A stretch of 64,000 nt of DNA from positions 1 to 64,000 of the forward strand of contig NZ_CP132942.1 in the NCBI RefSeq assembly GCF_040359615.1, read 5' to 3'. Source of the DNA: Tunturibacter psychrotolerans. GTDB taxonomy: Bacteria > Acidobacteriota > Terriglobia > Terriglobales > Acidobacteriaceae. Positions 1 to 8,883 of the stretch are shown one piece after another. Position numbers and translations under genes: made by a program. The notes under the pieces are model-generated. The model worked only from the letters and a program-made list of their open reading frames with translations. It was not told the DNA's origin and searched no databases. Position 1 is the first letter of the stretch. Each line of letters opens with the position of its first letter.

Positions 1-288
1 GGCATAAGCAATCGTTGGTGCCGGGATGTGCGCGCCCACAGGACCGTCCGCCATTTGGAAGTAAGGTATGTCTAACCGCGGCACAGCATGAGTCCGAAAG
101 GGTGTATCGCCGCCGATCAGATCGATCTTTTCATCGAGCGTCATCTTCGCAAGAAGATCGTTCACGCGTTTGTCCACAGCCTGGGGGTTGTTACCAACGA
201 ACTGTGCGAAGCTATGGAGACTCGTCAGAAATAGGGCACCGACCACGATAGCGCGGTATGTAAGAGCAGGACGTTTGCGCATGAACAT
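1..288 (-). CDS. Glycoside hydrolase family 3 (beta-glucosidase-like), 5' part only
   Basis: The reverse strand is open from an ATG at 288 (or 282) to the window edge, about 96 codons. A signal peptide (MRKR, a hydrophobic core, then a site near SFAQ) is followed by VDKRVNDLLAKMTLDEKIDL and, later, an RLDIPYFQMADGP segment. These are the usual opening of GH3 enzymes, which hydrolyse beta-linked glucosides or xylosides with an Asp nucleophile located further downstream, here outside the window. A GGAG about 11 bases upstream of 288 supports that start. The enzyme is probably exported to the periplasm. The exact sugar specificity cannot be read from this fragment. Confidence 0.85.
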   Translation of the reverse strand, partial: MFMRKRPALTYRAIVVGALFLTSLHSFAQFVGNNPQAVDKRVNDLLAKMTLDEKIDLIGGDTPFRTHAVPRLDIPYFQMADGPVGAHIPAPTIAYA

Positions 289-587
289 TTAGAAGAACTC
301 CGGTCTGAGTGATAGTTCCCCGCAGAATCTCAAAAATCCCTACAGGAAGGGAAACATCTGATATTTCCTCCGGAGAAGTATATCGCTAGGTGTTTCGGTA
401 AAAATCTACTGAGCACTGCGCATAGAAACGAATTTACGTTCAGCTTTGCCGTATTGATCTTCGCGTGCCCTTGAAGTCGCCGAAGAACTGAGGTTCTCTC
501 CAGGACGCTTTAGAAGCGCGAACTCCATACCTGCGAGATGCGGCGTACCACATACGCATTCTGAACCGTCGATGCTACCATCCGGCT

Positions 588-1370
588 ATGTCCACGAATG
601 AGGCAGCAACGTTGGTAGAGGCTCGAGGCTTGGTCAAGGAGTATCGGAGGGGATACCGAGTAGTGGACGACGTTTCGTTTGTGATTAGGCAGGGAGAAAC
701 GTTGGGATTGGTTGGTGAATCCGGTTCAGGAAAGAGCACTGTCGCACGCCTTTTGTTGCGGCTGGGAGAACCTACTGCTGGTGAGGTGCTCTACAGAGAG
801 CAGAATTTACTGTCCGCGACTTCACGCGAGACGCGAGGAATGCGGCGGCGCATGCAGATTGTATTTCAGGATCCCTACGCGGCGTTGAATCCACGGATGC
901 GGGTGAAGCAGATTCTCACCGAGCCGTTTGAGATTCATGGGGAGAGACCATTTAAGGGCCTGGCTTCGCGCTTGAAAGAGATGTTGCGGACAGTAGGTTT
1001 GGACGAGTCGGCGCTTGAACGGTTTCCCCATGAATTCAGCGGAGGGCAACGACAAAGAATTAATATTGCGCGTGCGTTGGCGCTCAGACCCGAGTTTGTG
1101 GTGTTGGATGAGCCTGTGAGTGCGCTGGATGTAAGCGTGGGCGCTCAAGTTGTGAATTTGCTACGGGACTTACAAAGAGAATATGGACTGACCTATTTAT
1201 TCATCTCGCATTCCATGCCCCTCGTGCGATATTTGTGCGACAGGGTGGCGGTAATGCAGCGCGGGCGCCTGGTGGAGTTGGGGGAGTGCGAACAGGTTTG
1301 CGATACGCCGCGACACGAATATACGCGTCGGCTGATTGCGGCGACTCCGGAAATGCCAACAGCAGTGTGA
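588..1370 (+). CDS. Oligopeptide/dipeptide ABC transporter ATP-binding protein (OppF/DppF type)
   Basis: 260-aa ABC ATPase. Visible motifs in order: Walker A GESGSGKST (about residue 43), Q-loop VFQDPYAALNPRM, ABC signature FSGGQRQRINIARAL, Walker B FVVLDEPVSALDVS, and the switch His in FISHSM. The DPYAALNPR and EPVSALDVS wording is typical of the OppF/DppF/GsiA branch that powers peptide, nickel or glutathione import. The typical C-terminal oligopeptide extension is short. No permease, second ATPase or binding protein lies beside it: the upstream neighbour is a divergent GH3 gene and downstream is a TauE-type permease. It therefore appears to be an orphan subunit or to work with a permease encoded elsewhere. 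Substrate unknown. Confidence 0.9.
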   Translation: MSTNEAATLVEARGLVKEYRRGYRVVDDVSFVIRQGETLGLVGESGSGKSTVARLLLRLGEPTAGEVLYREQNLLSATSRETRGMRRRMQIVFQDPYAALNPRMRVKQILTEPFEIHGERPFKGLASRLKEMLRTVGLDESALERFPHEFSGGQRQRINIARALALRPEFVVLDEPVSALDVSVGAQVVNLLRDLQREYGLTYLFISHSMPLVRYLCDRVAVMQRGRLVELGECEQVCDTPRHEYTRRLIAATPEMPTAV

Positions 1371-1433
1371 AACCTAAGAGATGTGAGAGTACAAGTCAGA
1401 CGGTCGACCTGGACTCGATACAATTGAAGATGG

Positions 1434-2213
1434 ATGATCTCGAGTCTTGGTTCACATTGGCATTACGTTTGGCTCGTCACGGCGTCTTTTATCGCTGGTG
1501 TGATGAACGCGATGGCGGGAGGCGGATCCTTTGTGTCCTTTCCGGCGATGCTGTCAATCGGAGTGGCCCCTATTCAGGCAAATGCGACAAATACCGTCGC
1601 GCTATGGCCCGGACAACTAACGTCGGTCGCTGCATTACGCGAAGATCTAAGGCGGGATCTTTTGCCGGTTGTATGTGCGGCTTCGGTTCTCGGCGGGGTA
1701 AGCGGCGCTGTCGTACTGCTCCATACTAGGCAAATAACGTTTCTGCATATGGTGCCTTGGCTTCTGCTGGTCGCTTCCCTGTTGTTTGGAATCAGCGGTC
1801 CGGTGTCGCAATGGCTACGGAAACGATCAAGTGAGCCTCATATCAAGAGAGTCCCTGCTCTGGCCCCGTTGTTTTTTGTTCTACTGCCAGTGTGCTTTTA
1901 TATCGGCTACTTTGGTGCTGGAGCTGGATTTTTGATTATGAGCGCGCTGGCTTTATTTGGAGTAGAGGAGATGAACGCACTGAACTCGCTCAAAGTGCTC
2001 GCCGCCTGTTTGTCTAACTTCTGCGCCGTAGTCACGTTTTTATTCAGCGGCGCAGTAATCTGGCATTACTGCCTAATCTCAATGATATTCGCCGGCGTTG
2101 GCGGATATGTTGGAGCACAATATGCCCGGCGGATGAATTCAAACGTGCTACGCACCATCGTTGTGATTACCGGATGCGTGATGGCTGCTTATTTCTTCTG
2201 GAGAAATGGCTGA
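1434..2213 (+). CDS. Sulfite exporter TauE/SafE family permease
   Basis: 259-aa polytopic membrane protein with about eight hydrophobic segments. The N-terminal repeat contains GVMNAMAGGGSFVSFPAML and QANATNTVALWPG, the characteristic glycine-rich and asparagine motifs of the TauE/SafE (DUF81) family. A second half begins around FYIGYFGAGAGFLIM, reflecting the family's internal duplication. Members move sulfite, sulfoacetate or other organic anions across the inner membrane; the substrate here is unknown. An alternative ATG lies 4 bases upstream in another frame. The DUF971 gene follows immediately, with a start just after this stop, suggesting a two-gene transcript. Confidence 0.88.
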   Translation: MISSLGSHWHYVWLVTASFIAGVMNAMAGGGSFVSFPAMLSIGVAPIQANATNTVALWPGQLTSVAALREDLRRDLLPVVCAASVLGGVSGAVVLLHTRQITFLHMVPWLLLVASLLFGISGPVSQWLRKRSSEPHIKRVPALAPLFFVLLPVCFYIGYFGAGAGFLIMSALALFGVEEMNALNSLKVLAACLSNFCAVVTFLFSGAVIWHYCLISMIFAGVGGYVGAQYARRMNSNVLRTIVVITGCVMAAYFFWRNG

Positions 2214-2283
2214 TGAACGTTATAAGGGTGAAGGTGTCTGGAGATGTAGTGACGATATGGGAACCGCAGAGGGAGAACGCGCT

Positions 2284-2712
2284 ATGAGTCATGAGGGAAT
2301 TCGTATTGTCACCGCGGAGCAGGCGCGCCGCGAAGACGCGGAGCACGAAGAGATGCCGACAAGCTCTGTAACTCCGAAGAAGGTACGGGTAAAGAAGACC
2401 GAGGGAACTGGCGTCGAGATCGAGTGGCATGACGGGCACAAAAGCGTGTGGAACTTCGTGTGGTTGCGAAATGCGTGTCCTTGCGCTACATGCCACGAGG
2501 ATCGAGAGAAAGCGGGCAGGCTACCGGGAGAAGCGAGGGCACAAGACCAGACTTTGCTGAAGATGTATCAGGCCCCAGTGAAACCGTTGGAGGTGACGCC
2601 GGTAGGCAAGTACGCGCTACGGTTCAAGTGGAACGATGGACACGAAAGTGGAATCTACTCCTGGGAGTATCTCCGGCGGGTGTGTCGTTGCGACATCTGC
2701 GTGACGAAGTAA
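2284..2712 (+). CDS. DUF971 (GBBH-like N-terminal) domain protein
   Basis: 142 aa from the ATG at 2284, preceded by GGGAGA seven bases upstream. An in-frame ATG at 2206 would overlap the TauE gene by 8 bases and add 26 residues that do not resemble the domain. The core reads VEIEWHDGHKSVWNFVWLR ... CPCATC ... YALRFKWNDGHESGIYSWEYLR ... CRCDIC. This is the DUF971 fold shared with the N-terminus of gamma-butyrobetaine hydroxylase and with proteins near Fe-S or Mrp factors. Two CxxC-type pairs (CPCATC and CRCDIC) could bind a metal. Function unknown; I infer possible metal binding only from these cysteines. Confidence 0.82.
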   Translation: MSHEGIRIVTAEQARREDAEHEEMPTSSVTPKKVRVKKTEGTGVEIEWHDGHKSVWNFVWLRNACPCATCHEDREKAGRLPGEARAQDQTLLKMYQAPVKPLEVTPVGKYALRFKWNDGHESGIYSWEYLRRVCRCDICVTK

Positions 2713-2833
2713 GAATTGGCAGACGGTGCATGAGATGTCCAACGCAGATAGAGCAGTTGCAGACCTAAGTAACAGTGCGCCCCATACAACCAAATCGGAT
2801 TGCATTACGAGGTTTGGCTGGCGTCATACTCTA

Positions 2834-3409
2834 TCAATTGTGCGATCCTGCCGCAGAAGCTCGTCGGTCGTCCAAGTTCAACATTGCAAGCGCCTCATCA
2901 ACTGTATCTGCGACGAGAAGGAGCTCGCGGTTCTTCGGCTTGAGCATTCCTTCTTCTACGCAGTGGTCAAGGAAAGCGAGAAGCTTGTCGTAGAAACCAT
3001 GCGTATTCAGCAAGAGAATGGGCTTCGCGTGTAGCTTGAGGGTGTGCCAAGCGAGGACTTCGAAGAGTTCCTCGAATGTGCCGAAGCCTCCCGGCAATGC
3101 GATGAACGCGTCGGCTTTTTCTCCGATAAGTGCCTTGCGCGTGTGCATGGTGCTCGTGACGTGAAGTTCGGTGATGCCGTGATGTGCCACTTCGAGATCT
3201 ACCAGAACCTCAGGAATGACGCCTATCACTCTGCCGTCAGCTATTAAGGCCGCCTGGGCGACGGCCTGCATTAGACCAACATTGGCGCCTCCATAAATCA
3301 CGCCGATATTGCGGATGGCGAGAGCGTGACCCAGATTCTCGGCGGCGGTTCGATAGTCAGAATGAAGCCCATTGGAGGACGCACAGAAGACTGCGACGTT
3401 GCGAATCAT
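2834..3409 (-). CDS. LOG family protein (cytokinin riboside 5'-monophosphate phosphoribohydrolase-like)
   Basis: 191-aa Rossmann-like protein of full family length. It opens VAVFCASSNG, has YGGANVGLMQAVA, and carries the family signature ALPGGFGTFEELFEVLAW around residues 103-120, in which the Arg/Glu pocket (TRK...GGxGTxxE) binds the nucleotide. LOG proteins cleave nucleoside 5'-monophosphates to base plus ribose 5-phosphate; bacterial members are often called TIGR00730 family or 'lysine decarboxylase-like', an outdated name. It is convergent with the DUF971 gene and not obviously in an operon. The in vivo substrate is unknown. Confidence 0.92.
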   Translation of the reverse strand: MIRNVAVFCASSNGLHSDYRTAAENLGHALAIRNIGVIYGGANVGLMQAVAQAALIADGRVIGVIPEVLVDLEVAHHGITELHVTSTMHTRKALIGEKADAFIALPGGFGTFEELFEVLAWHTLKLHAKPILLLNTHGFYDKLLAFLDHCVEEGMLKPKNRELLLVADTVDEALAMLNLDDRRASAAGSHN

Positions 3410-3518
3410 ACAATGAGGATATCAAGCGTGTGGCAATCTGAATCCCCATTGGAGCCGTTGGCCGACCGGAGCTTGATGTGAGCGCGGCCGGCCCTCGGGG
3501 TCAATATCGTAGGCCATC

Positions 3519-3863
3519 TTAGCGGATTGCGATCGTGGCGCCGCTGTGATCCTTAATCACTTCTTCAATGAGGGATCCTACCGCGTGGTTTGGCGTTGCA
3601 CTATTGGCGACAATGCGTGTTCCAACTGGGACCTCGAGGTTTACCAGTTTGCCGGGCTCCAGCGTCATAGGCTTATCACCGACTAGGATCTGCAAAGAAG
3701 TAGCGGTGTCATTGCGAAGGTTAAGTTTAACAGTACTGGTCTTCGTCTTCCCAAACATCGCATGAACAGGAGATGAGATGCTTGCAGGAGCAGCGTATAT
3801 AGCCGGTACTGCGAGGAGAGAGGTAGCGACGACTGCGACGGTCAAAAGGTTGTGACGTTTCAT
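3519..3863 (-). CDS. Small exported protein of unknown function
   Basis: 114 aa from the ATG at 3863, which has GGAG eight bases upstream; a longer reading from 3908 adds 15 residues ahead of the signal peptide and is less likely. MKRHNLLTVAVVATSLLAV followed by a site near YAA is a clear Sec signal peptide. The mature part is short and beta-rich by appearance (TVKLNLRNDTATSLQILVGD, MTLEPGKLVNLEVPVGTRI). I recognise no family. It lies divergently from the helicase gene. The likely location is the periplasm or outer surface. Confidence 0.72.
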   Translation of the reverse strand: MKRHNLLTVAVVATSLLAVPAIYAAPASISSPVHAMFGKTKTSTVKLNLRNDTATSLQILVGDKPMTLEPGKLVNLEVPVGTRIVANSATPNHAVGSLIEEVIKDHSGATIAIR

Positions 3864-4141
3864 ACTACGCTCCGTTACTTCAAGGATTCGACTGAAGTTC
3901 TCTGCCATGGATCAGGGAGCCCGTCGTGAATTGAGTTACGCAAGCTGGACGAATCTAGTTCCCCAAAAAATCGATTTGACCTTCGAATTAACGTTTCAGT
4001 CTTATATCAGTTCGCTTCCTGTCCATGATTGGACATGCTGTTCGTAAGTGAACAATAAAAGCGCGGGGGTTGGATCGCTTTCTTGCGCGCACAGAGAGAC
4101 TGATCCGGAAGAGCTTAAAATAGATATTGGAGTGTGTGCAG

Positions 4142-6958
4142 TTGAGTCGACTTTTAGAAAATATGAATCCTCAGCAGCAAGAGGGAATCCGGTCAGTGGA
4201 TGGACCTGTGCTTTTGCTGGCAGGAGCGGGATCTGGTAAGACGCGTGTTATTACGCATCGCATCGCTTACCTCATTCAGGAACGTGGCGTGCCGGCTGAT
4301 GCGATTCTGGCTGTGACCTTCACGAATAAGGCTGCCAAAGAGATGGCAGAACGGGTGGATAAGATTCTGGGCCACAGTAGTCTTACGAAACCGGTGCTAG
4401 CCACGTTTCACAGCTTCTGTGTTCGAGTGTTGCGACGAGACATAGAAGCGCTCCGTACGGGAGGCGTTGGTCTGACCAAAACCTTCGCGATCTACGATGA
4501 GACGGATCAGCAGGCCGTGGTGAAACAGGCGCTAAAGCGTCTCGCAATTGATGACAAATCTCTGAAGCCGAGAGTGGCGCTTGGACGAATCTCTTGGGCG
4601 AAGAACCACATGATTGACCCGCAAGAGTATTTTCTTGCGAGCACCAACCCTATGGAAGAGAAGATCGCCCATATCTTCGAGATCTATAGGAAGGAGCTTT
4701 TTAAAGCGAATGCCTTGGACTTCGACGATCTACTTCTGGAGACTGTTCGCCTGCTGAAGTCATCCGGAGAGACCAGAGAAAGATACAACCGACGCTACAA
4801 ATATCTTTTGATCGACGAGTATCAAGATACGAACCGGCCTCAATATGAGCTGATGAAGCTGTTGGCCGGTCCTGACGCAAACGTCTGCGTTGTAGGCGAC
4901 GAGGATCAGTCGATCTACAGCTGGCGCGGCGCAGACATCAAAAACATACTGGAGTTTGAGAAGGACTTTCCCGACACAAAGACAATCCGGCTCGAGCAGA
5001 ACTATCGTTCAACACAGATCATCCTGGAAGGCGCGGGCGCAGTCGTAGCGCAGAATACGCAGCGCAAAGGTAAAAATCTGTTCACCACCCGAGAGGGAGG
5101 CAGCCTGATCGGCTACTACGAAGCTCCTGATGGCGAAAATGAAGCGCTGTTTATTGCTGATCGAATCCAGCGCTATCTAAGGGAAGCTGGTGGACAGGCG
5201 GATCTGCCGAGATGTGCAGTGCTGTACCGAACGAACTCTCAGTCGCGCCTCGTTGAAGAGGCGTTGCGTCGCTATCAAATTCAGTACCACATGGTGGGCG
5301 GATTCAGTTTTTATGATCGCGCTGAGGTGAAAGACATTCTGAGCTACCTGAAACTGGTGCAGAATGTGCACGACTCAGTGGCACTGGGAAGAGTGGTGAA
5401 CTCTCCGCCGCGCGGAATCGGCAAAACGACGATGGAGACGTTGGAGCGAATGGCCCTGTCGAGCAGTATGAGCACTTGGAATGCGATGGGGCGCGCCTTG
5501 GAAGACAAGCTATTACCTCCGCGAGCATTGCAGGCGTTGGGTAGTTTCAGACGGCTGATTGAGGATGCAAGGGCAATGTTGGGAACCGGGTTTGCAGAGA
5601 AGCTTGCTGGCGATCTCGCTCCGTACGACAGCACCTCCCTGCTCTCCGAAACAGAGGGAGATGCCGAAGCAGATGTTTCTTTTGGTTTTGGGGAGGCTAA
5701 CTCAGAACCAGAACCCGAGGACGCGACTTCAAATGCTTCTTTCGATACAAGCTTCAACTTTGGGTTCGACTTTGGCCCGAGCGAAGAGATCTCGACGATC
5801 GCAGCGGAAAACTCTTCCGACTCGGATGCTGCCCATGGAATCGATTCAGCTAATTTCAATCCGTTTGCTCCAGTGGTCCTCAAAAGATCCGCAGATATAA
5901 CGAATGAGAGGGCTGCGGAGATCAAAATGGAAGACGAGAAGCCAGCGTTTCGCAGACCGGGGGATGCAGCCACGCTGCCGGAACTCATCAAATTCCTGAA
6001 CGATCGAAGTGGATACATTCGAGCGCTCGAAGAAGAGGCTACCCCCGAGTCCTTCTCGCGAATCGAGAACTTGAAGGAACTTGCAAACGCGGCGCAGGAT
6101 GCACAGGAGCGCGGCGAAACACTGCATGAGTTTTTGGACCACGCAGCGCTGGTCAGCGATGCAGACAGTTACAGCGAAGAGGCCAAGGTAACGCTCATGA
6201 CTTTACACGCAGCTAAGGGTCTAGAGTTTCCACTCGTTTTTTTATCTGGTATGGAAGAGGGGCTATTTCCACACTCTCGAACGCTGAGTGATCCTACTGG
6301 ACTCGAAGAAGAACGCCGCCTCTGCTATGTCGGAATGACAAGGGCGATGGATACGCTGATCATGACACGCGCAAGATATCGACGACGATACGGAAGCGAT
6401 ATGCCGGAATCGAGCATTGCTTCGCGGTTTTTGGAAGAGGTCCCAAGCCGACTTGTGGAGGATTTAGGAAGTCCACCTGCACGGCCACAGTTTTCGGGAT
6501 CCGATTATGGTTCAGCTTACGGCGGGGCATACGCGACTCCCTATCCCAAGGCGAACAGGTTCGGCCGTCCTAGCGGCGAAGAGAACGCGCGGCATTACAG
6601 TTATGAAGATGAGGACCAAAGCGGTGACCGAGTCCAGACGCGGCCGTCTGGGCTTCCTGGAGTGAACAATCGCGCTGGATATGGTTCCAAGACCGCGGCA
6701 CCAGGACAGTCGATGGACAACATTGCCAGCTTCTTCGCTGCACGGGGACAGAAGGTCTCGCGTCCGAAGTTGGAGGTCCAAGAGCAGACCGGGAAGACTG
6801 GATTGAGGCAGGGTTCGCGAGTCAGGCATCCCAAATATGGTGAAGGAACTGTGTTTCGTCGCGAAGGCGATGGGGATGACGCGAAGATTACAGTACAATT
6901 TCAACAGCACGGCGTAAAGAAGCTTGTGGAGAAGTTTGCCCAGCTGGAGCGCCTCTAG
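4142..6958 (+). CDS. pcrA: UvrD/PcrA-type 3'-5' DNA helicase with large internal insertion
   Basis: Superfamily 1A helicase for DNA repair and replication-fork maintenance. The start is most likely TTG at 4142 (LSRLLENMNPQQQEGI), with GGAG at 4129-4132; a TTG at 4127 is also in frame. Motifs: Q-motif NPQQQEGI, Walker A AGAGSGKTR (about residue 30), Walker B DEYQDTN (about 225), EDQSIYSWRGAD, EQNYRST, motif V TLHAAKGLEFPLVFLSGMEEGLFP (about 685), motif VI EEERRLCYVGMTRA. The C-terminus ends in the Tudor-like module GSRVRHPKYGEGTV that binds RNA polymerase in PcrA. At about 939 aa it is well above the roughly 720-780 aa norm. The excess is an acidic low-complexity stretch at residues 495-596 and a Gly/Tyr/Ser-rich linker before the Tudor module. 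Confidence 0.95.
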   Translation: MSRLLENMNPQQQEGIRSVDGPVLLLAGAGSGKTRVITHRIAYLIQERGVPADAILAVTFTNKAAKEMAERVDKILGHSSLTKPVLATFHSFCVRVLRRDIEALRTGGVGLTKTFAIYDETDQQAVVKQALKRLAIDDKSLKPRVALGRISWAKNHMIDPQEYFLASTNPMEEKIAHIFEIYRKELFKANALDFDDLLLETVRLLKSSGETRERYNRRYKYLLIDEYQDTNRPQYELMKLLAGPDANVCVVGDEDQSIYSWRGADIKNILEFEKDFPDTKTIRLEQNYRSTQIILEGAGAVVAQNTQRKGKNLFTTREGGSLIGYYEAPDGENEALFIADRIQRYLREAGGQADLPRCAVLYRTNSQSRLVEEALRRYQIQYHMVGGFSFYDRAEVKDILSYLKLVQNVHDSVALGRVVNSPPRGIGKTTMETLERMALSSSMSTWNAMGRALEDKLLPPRALQALGSFRRLIEDARAMLGTGFAEKLAGDLAPYDSTSLLSETEGDAEADVSFGFGEANSEPEPEDATSNASFDTSFNFGFDFGPSEEISTIAAENSSDSDAAHGIDSANFNPFAPVVLKRSADITNERAAEIKMEDEKPAFRRPGDAATLPELIKFLNDRSGYIRALEEEATPESFSRIENLKELANAAQDAQERGETLHEFLDHAALVSDADSYSEEAKVTLMTLHAAKGLEFPLVFLSGMEEGLFPHSRTLSDPTGLEEERRLCYVGMTRAMDTLIMTRARYRRRYGSDMPESSIASRFLEEVPSRLVEDLGSPPARPQFSGSDYGSAYGGAYATPYPKANRFGRPSGEENARHYSYEDEDQSGDRVQTRPSGLPGVNNRAGYGSKTAAPGQSMDNIASFFAARGQKVSRPKLEVQEQTGKTGLRQGSRVRHPKYGEGTVFRREGDGDDAKITVQFQQHGVKKLVEKFAQLERL

Positions 6959-6998
6959 AGTTTGAAAATCGCATTTTAAGAAAGATTGGCGAAGATAC

Positions 6999-7154
6999 AT
7001 GGCAAATACGAAGAGCATCACCGACACACAGGAGCGCAAGAAGGTAAAGCGCGCAGCACGCAAAGCCGCACCGGCGAAAGGTCCGCGCACCGGCGCCCGG
7101 GGCGAGAACAAGCAGAAGGTCAAGAAGGCAGCTCGTGGTCAGAGCAAGCGGTAG
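6999..7154 (+). CDS. 51-aa Lys/Arg/Ala-rich basic protein
   Basis: A short ORF beginning MANTKSITDTQERKKVKRAA and ending QSKR. More than one third of residues are Lys or Arg, with Ala/Pro/Gly-rich spacing (RKAAPAKGPRTGARG). This resembles the basic tails of histone-like or ribosome-associated proteins. It starts 41 bases after the helicase stop on the same strand, so cotranscription is plausible. There is no strong Shine-Dalgarno; a weak GAAGA lies just upstream. An overlapping longer reading frame (6986-7270) gives a composition that looks non-coding. Nucleic-acid binding is inferred from charge only. Confidence 0.6.
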   Translation: MANTKSITDTQERKKVKRAARKAAPAKGPRTGARGENKQKVKKAARGQSKR

Positions 7155-7285
7155 CTGATTTCTTGTCGGAGTCGCTGGGCTGCTGTTCCCGCGTCGGCTC
7201 CGCCCGGAAGATCAATACTTCTGAAATCGCATTGTGTAGTCGGAAACGCCCCGCACCAACTCATTCGTAAGCAGGAGCGAGCGCG

Positions 7286-8839
7286 CTGGCCAGGCAAATC
7301 TTCGCAACCAAGTCGATCGACAAACTGATCTCTGAATCGGAGAGGCCGGAGCACGCGTTGAAGAAGACGCTTGGTCCGGTCTCATTAACTGCACTGGGTA
7401 TCGGTGCGGTGATTGGGTCAGGCATTTTTACAGTAGTAGGGACCGCGATTGCGGGTGAGAAGTTCGACACCACGTCGATTCTACGAGCCCCGGTGTTGGA
7501 CTATCTGATTCACCACTCAGCGCTGGCGGGACGCCCTGGCGCGGGACCTGCGCTCGCGATCTCGCTGGTGCTGGTTGCGATCGTCTGCGGTCTAACTGGA
7601 CTCTGCTACGCGGAGTTGGCGTCGATGATCCCGATCGCGGGATCAGCTTACACGTATACCTATGCGACCTTGGGAGAGCTTGTTGCCTGGATCATCGGGT
7701 GGGATCTGATCCTGGAATATGCGGGCAGTAACATGGCGGTGTCCGTCGGATTTGCCGCGCATATGGTGGATCTGCTGGACTGGTTTGGATTCCATCCGGC
7801 GCTGCGCTGGATATCGCCTGCCTTTCTGCCAGGTGGTCTGCAGGACCTACAGGGACACGATTTGTATCCGCCTGGTTGGCACTTCGGCTTCGACTGGCCA
7901 GCGTTTCTGGTTGTCATGCTTCTTACTGTGGTATTGGTGCGCGGAATTCGCGAGTCCGCCAGGACCAATAACATCATGGTGCTGCTGAAACTCGCCGCGA
8001 TTTTGCTGTTCATCTTCGCTGGCGCGCACTTCATCAAGCCGACGCTCTATCATCCTTACTCGCCGAACGGCTGGTCGGGCGTTCTGACAGGTGGTTCGAT
8101 CATCTTCTTCACCTACATCGGGTTCGATTCGGTATCGACCGCGGCGGAGGAGTGCAGGTGTCCCCAGAAGGATGTCCCGATCGGGATCATCGCGACGCTG
8201 GTCATCTGCACGATCCTGTATATAGGTGTGGCGACGATTCTGACCGGGCTGGTGCCTTGGCAGAGCATGGTGGATGATGCTGCTCCGGTGGTGAATGCGC
8301 TGAAGAAGCTGTCGCTCGAGCCGGGAGGACATAGTCTGCATTGGGTGAGGCTGGCTGTGCTGCTCGGCGCGATGATGGGGATGATCTCGTCGATCCTGGT
8401 GTTTCAGCTGGGGCAGTCGAGAGTATGGTTCGCCATGTCGCGTGACCGGCTGCTGCCTGCGGTCTTCGGGAAGGTGCATTCGCGGTTCCGGACTCCAGCG
8501 GTTGCGACTTGGGTGGCTGGAATCGTGGTCGGAGTTCCTGCAGGGTTGCTCGACATCGGGACGCTGACGGATCTGTCGAACATCGGGACGTTGTTCGCGT
8601 TTGCTCTGGTCTCGATTGGGGTGATCATTCTGCGGTATCGTGAACCGGAGAGAAAACGGCGCTTTCGGGTTCCGTTTGGGCCTGTGATTCCGGTGCTTTC
8701 GGTGGCGTTCTGTGTGCTGCTGATGATGGGATTGCCGATCATCACGTGGATGCGGTTCTTCGTGTGGCTTGGAATTGGGTTGCTGATCTACTTCTTCTAC
8801 AGCCGAAAGCGTAGTGAGTTTTACATACCCAAAGTTTAG
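7286..8839 (+). CDS. APC-superfamily amino-acid permease (cationic amino acid transporter-like)
   Basis: Inner-membrane transporter with about 12 or more hydrophobic segments and the family hallmark LGIGAVIGSGIFTVVGT. Family members normally open with a cytoplasmic segment resembling ATKSxDxL...L+(T/R)LG. That segment is present here as ARQIFATKSIDKLISESERP, upstream of any ATG. The frame is closed by TAA at 7268, and the only sensible initiator giving the family N-terminus is CTG at 7286, with GGAG at 7274-7277, eight bases away. A TTG at 7358 would truncate the conserved start. From CTG the protein is 517 aa. A 30-residue extracellular loop (RWISPAFLPGGLQDLQGHDL) is typical of the acidobacterial/CAT branch. 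Substrate not determinable. Confidence 0.9.
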   Translation: MARQIFATKSIDKLISESERPEHALKKTLGPVSLTALGIGAVIGSGIFTVVGTAIAGEKFDTTSILRAPVLDYLIHHSALAGRPGAGPALAISLVLVAIVCGLTGLCYAELASMIPIAGSAYTYTYATLGELVAWIIGWDLILEYAGSNMAVSVGFAAHMVDLLDWFGFHPALRWISPAFLPGGLQDLQGHDLYPPGWHFGFDWPAFLVVMLLTVVLVRGIRESARTNNIMVLLKLAAILLFIFAGAHFIKPTLYHPYSPNGWSGVLTGGSIIFFTYIGFDSVSTAAEECRCPQKDVPIGIIATLVICTILYIGVATILTGLVPWQSMVDDAAPVVNALKKLSLEPGGHSLHWVRLAVLLGAMMGMISSILVFQLGQSRVWFAMSRDRLLPAVFGKVHSRFRTPAVATWVAGIVVGVPAGLLDIGTLTDLSNIGTLFAFALVSIGVIILRYREPERKRRFRVPFGPVIPVLSVAFCVLLMMGLPIITWMRFFVWLGIGLLIYFFYSRKRSEFYIPKV

Positions 8840-8883
8840 GTGGGTCTGCGCAACGAGGTTTGTAACAAGTCTAGGATAGACAG

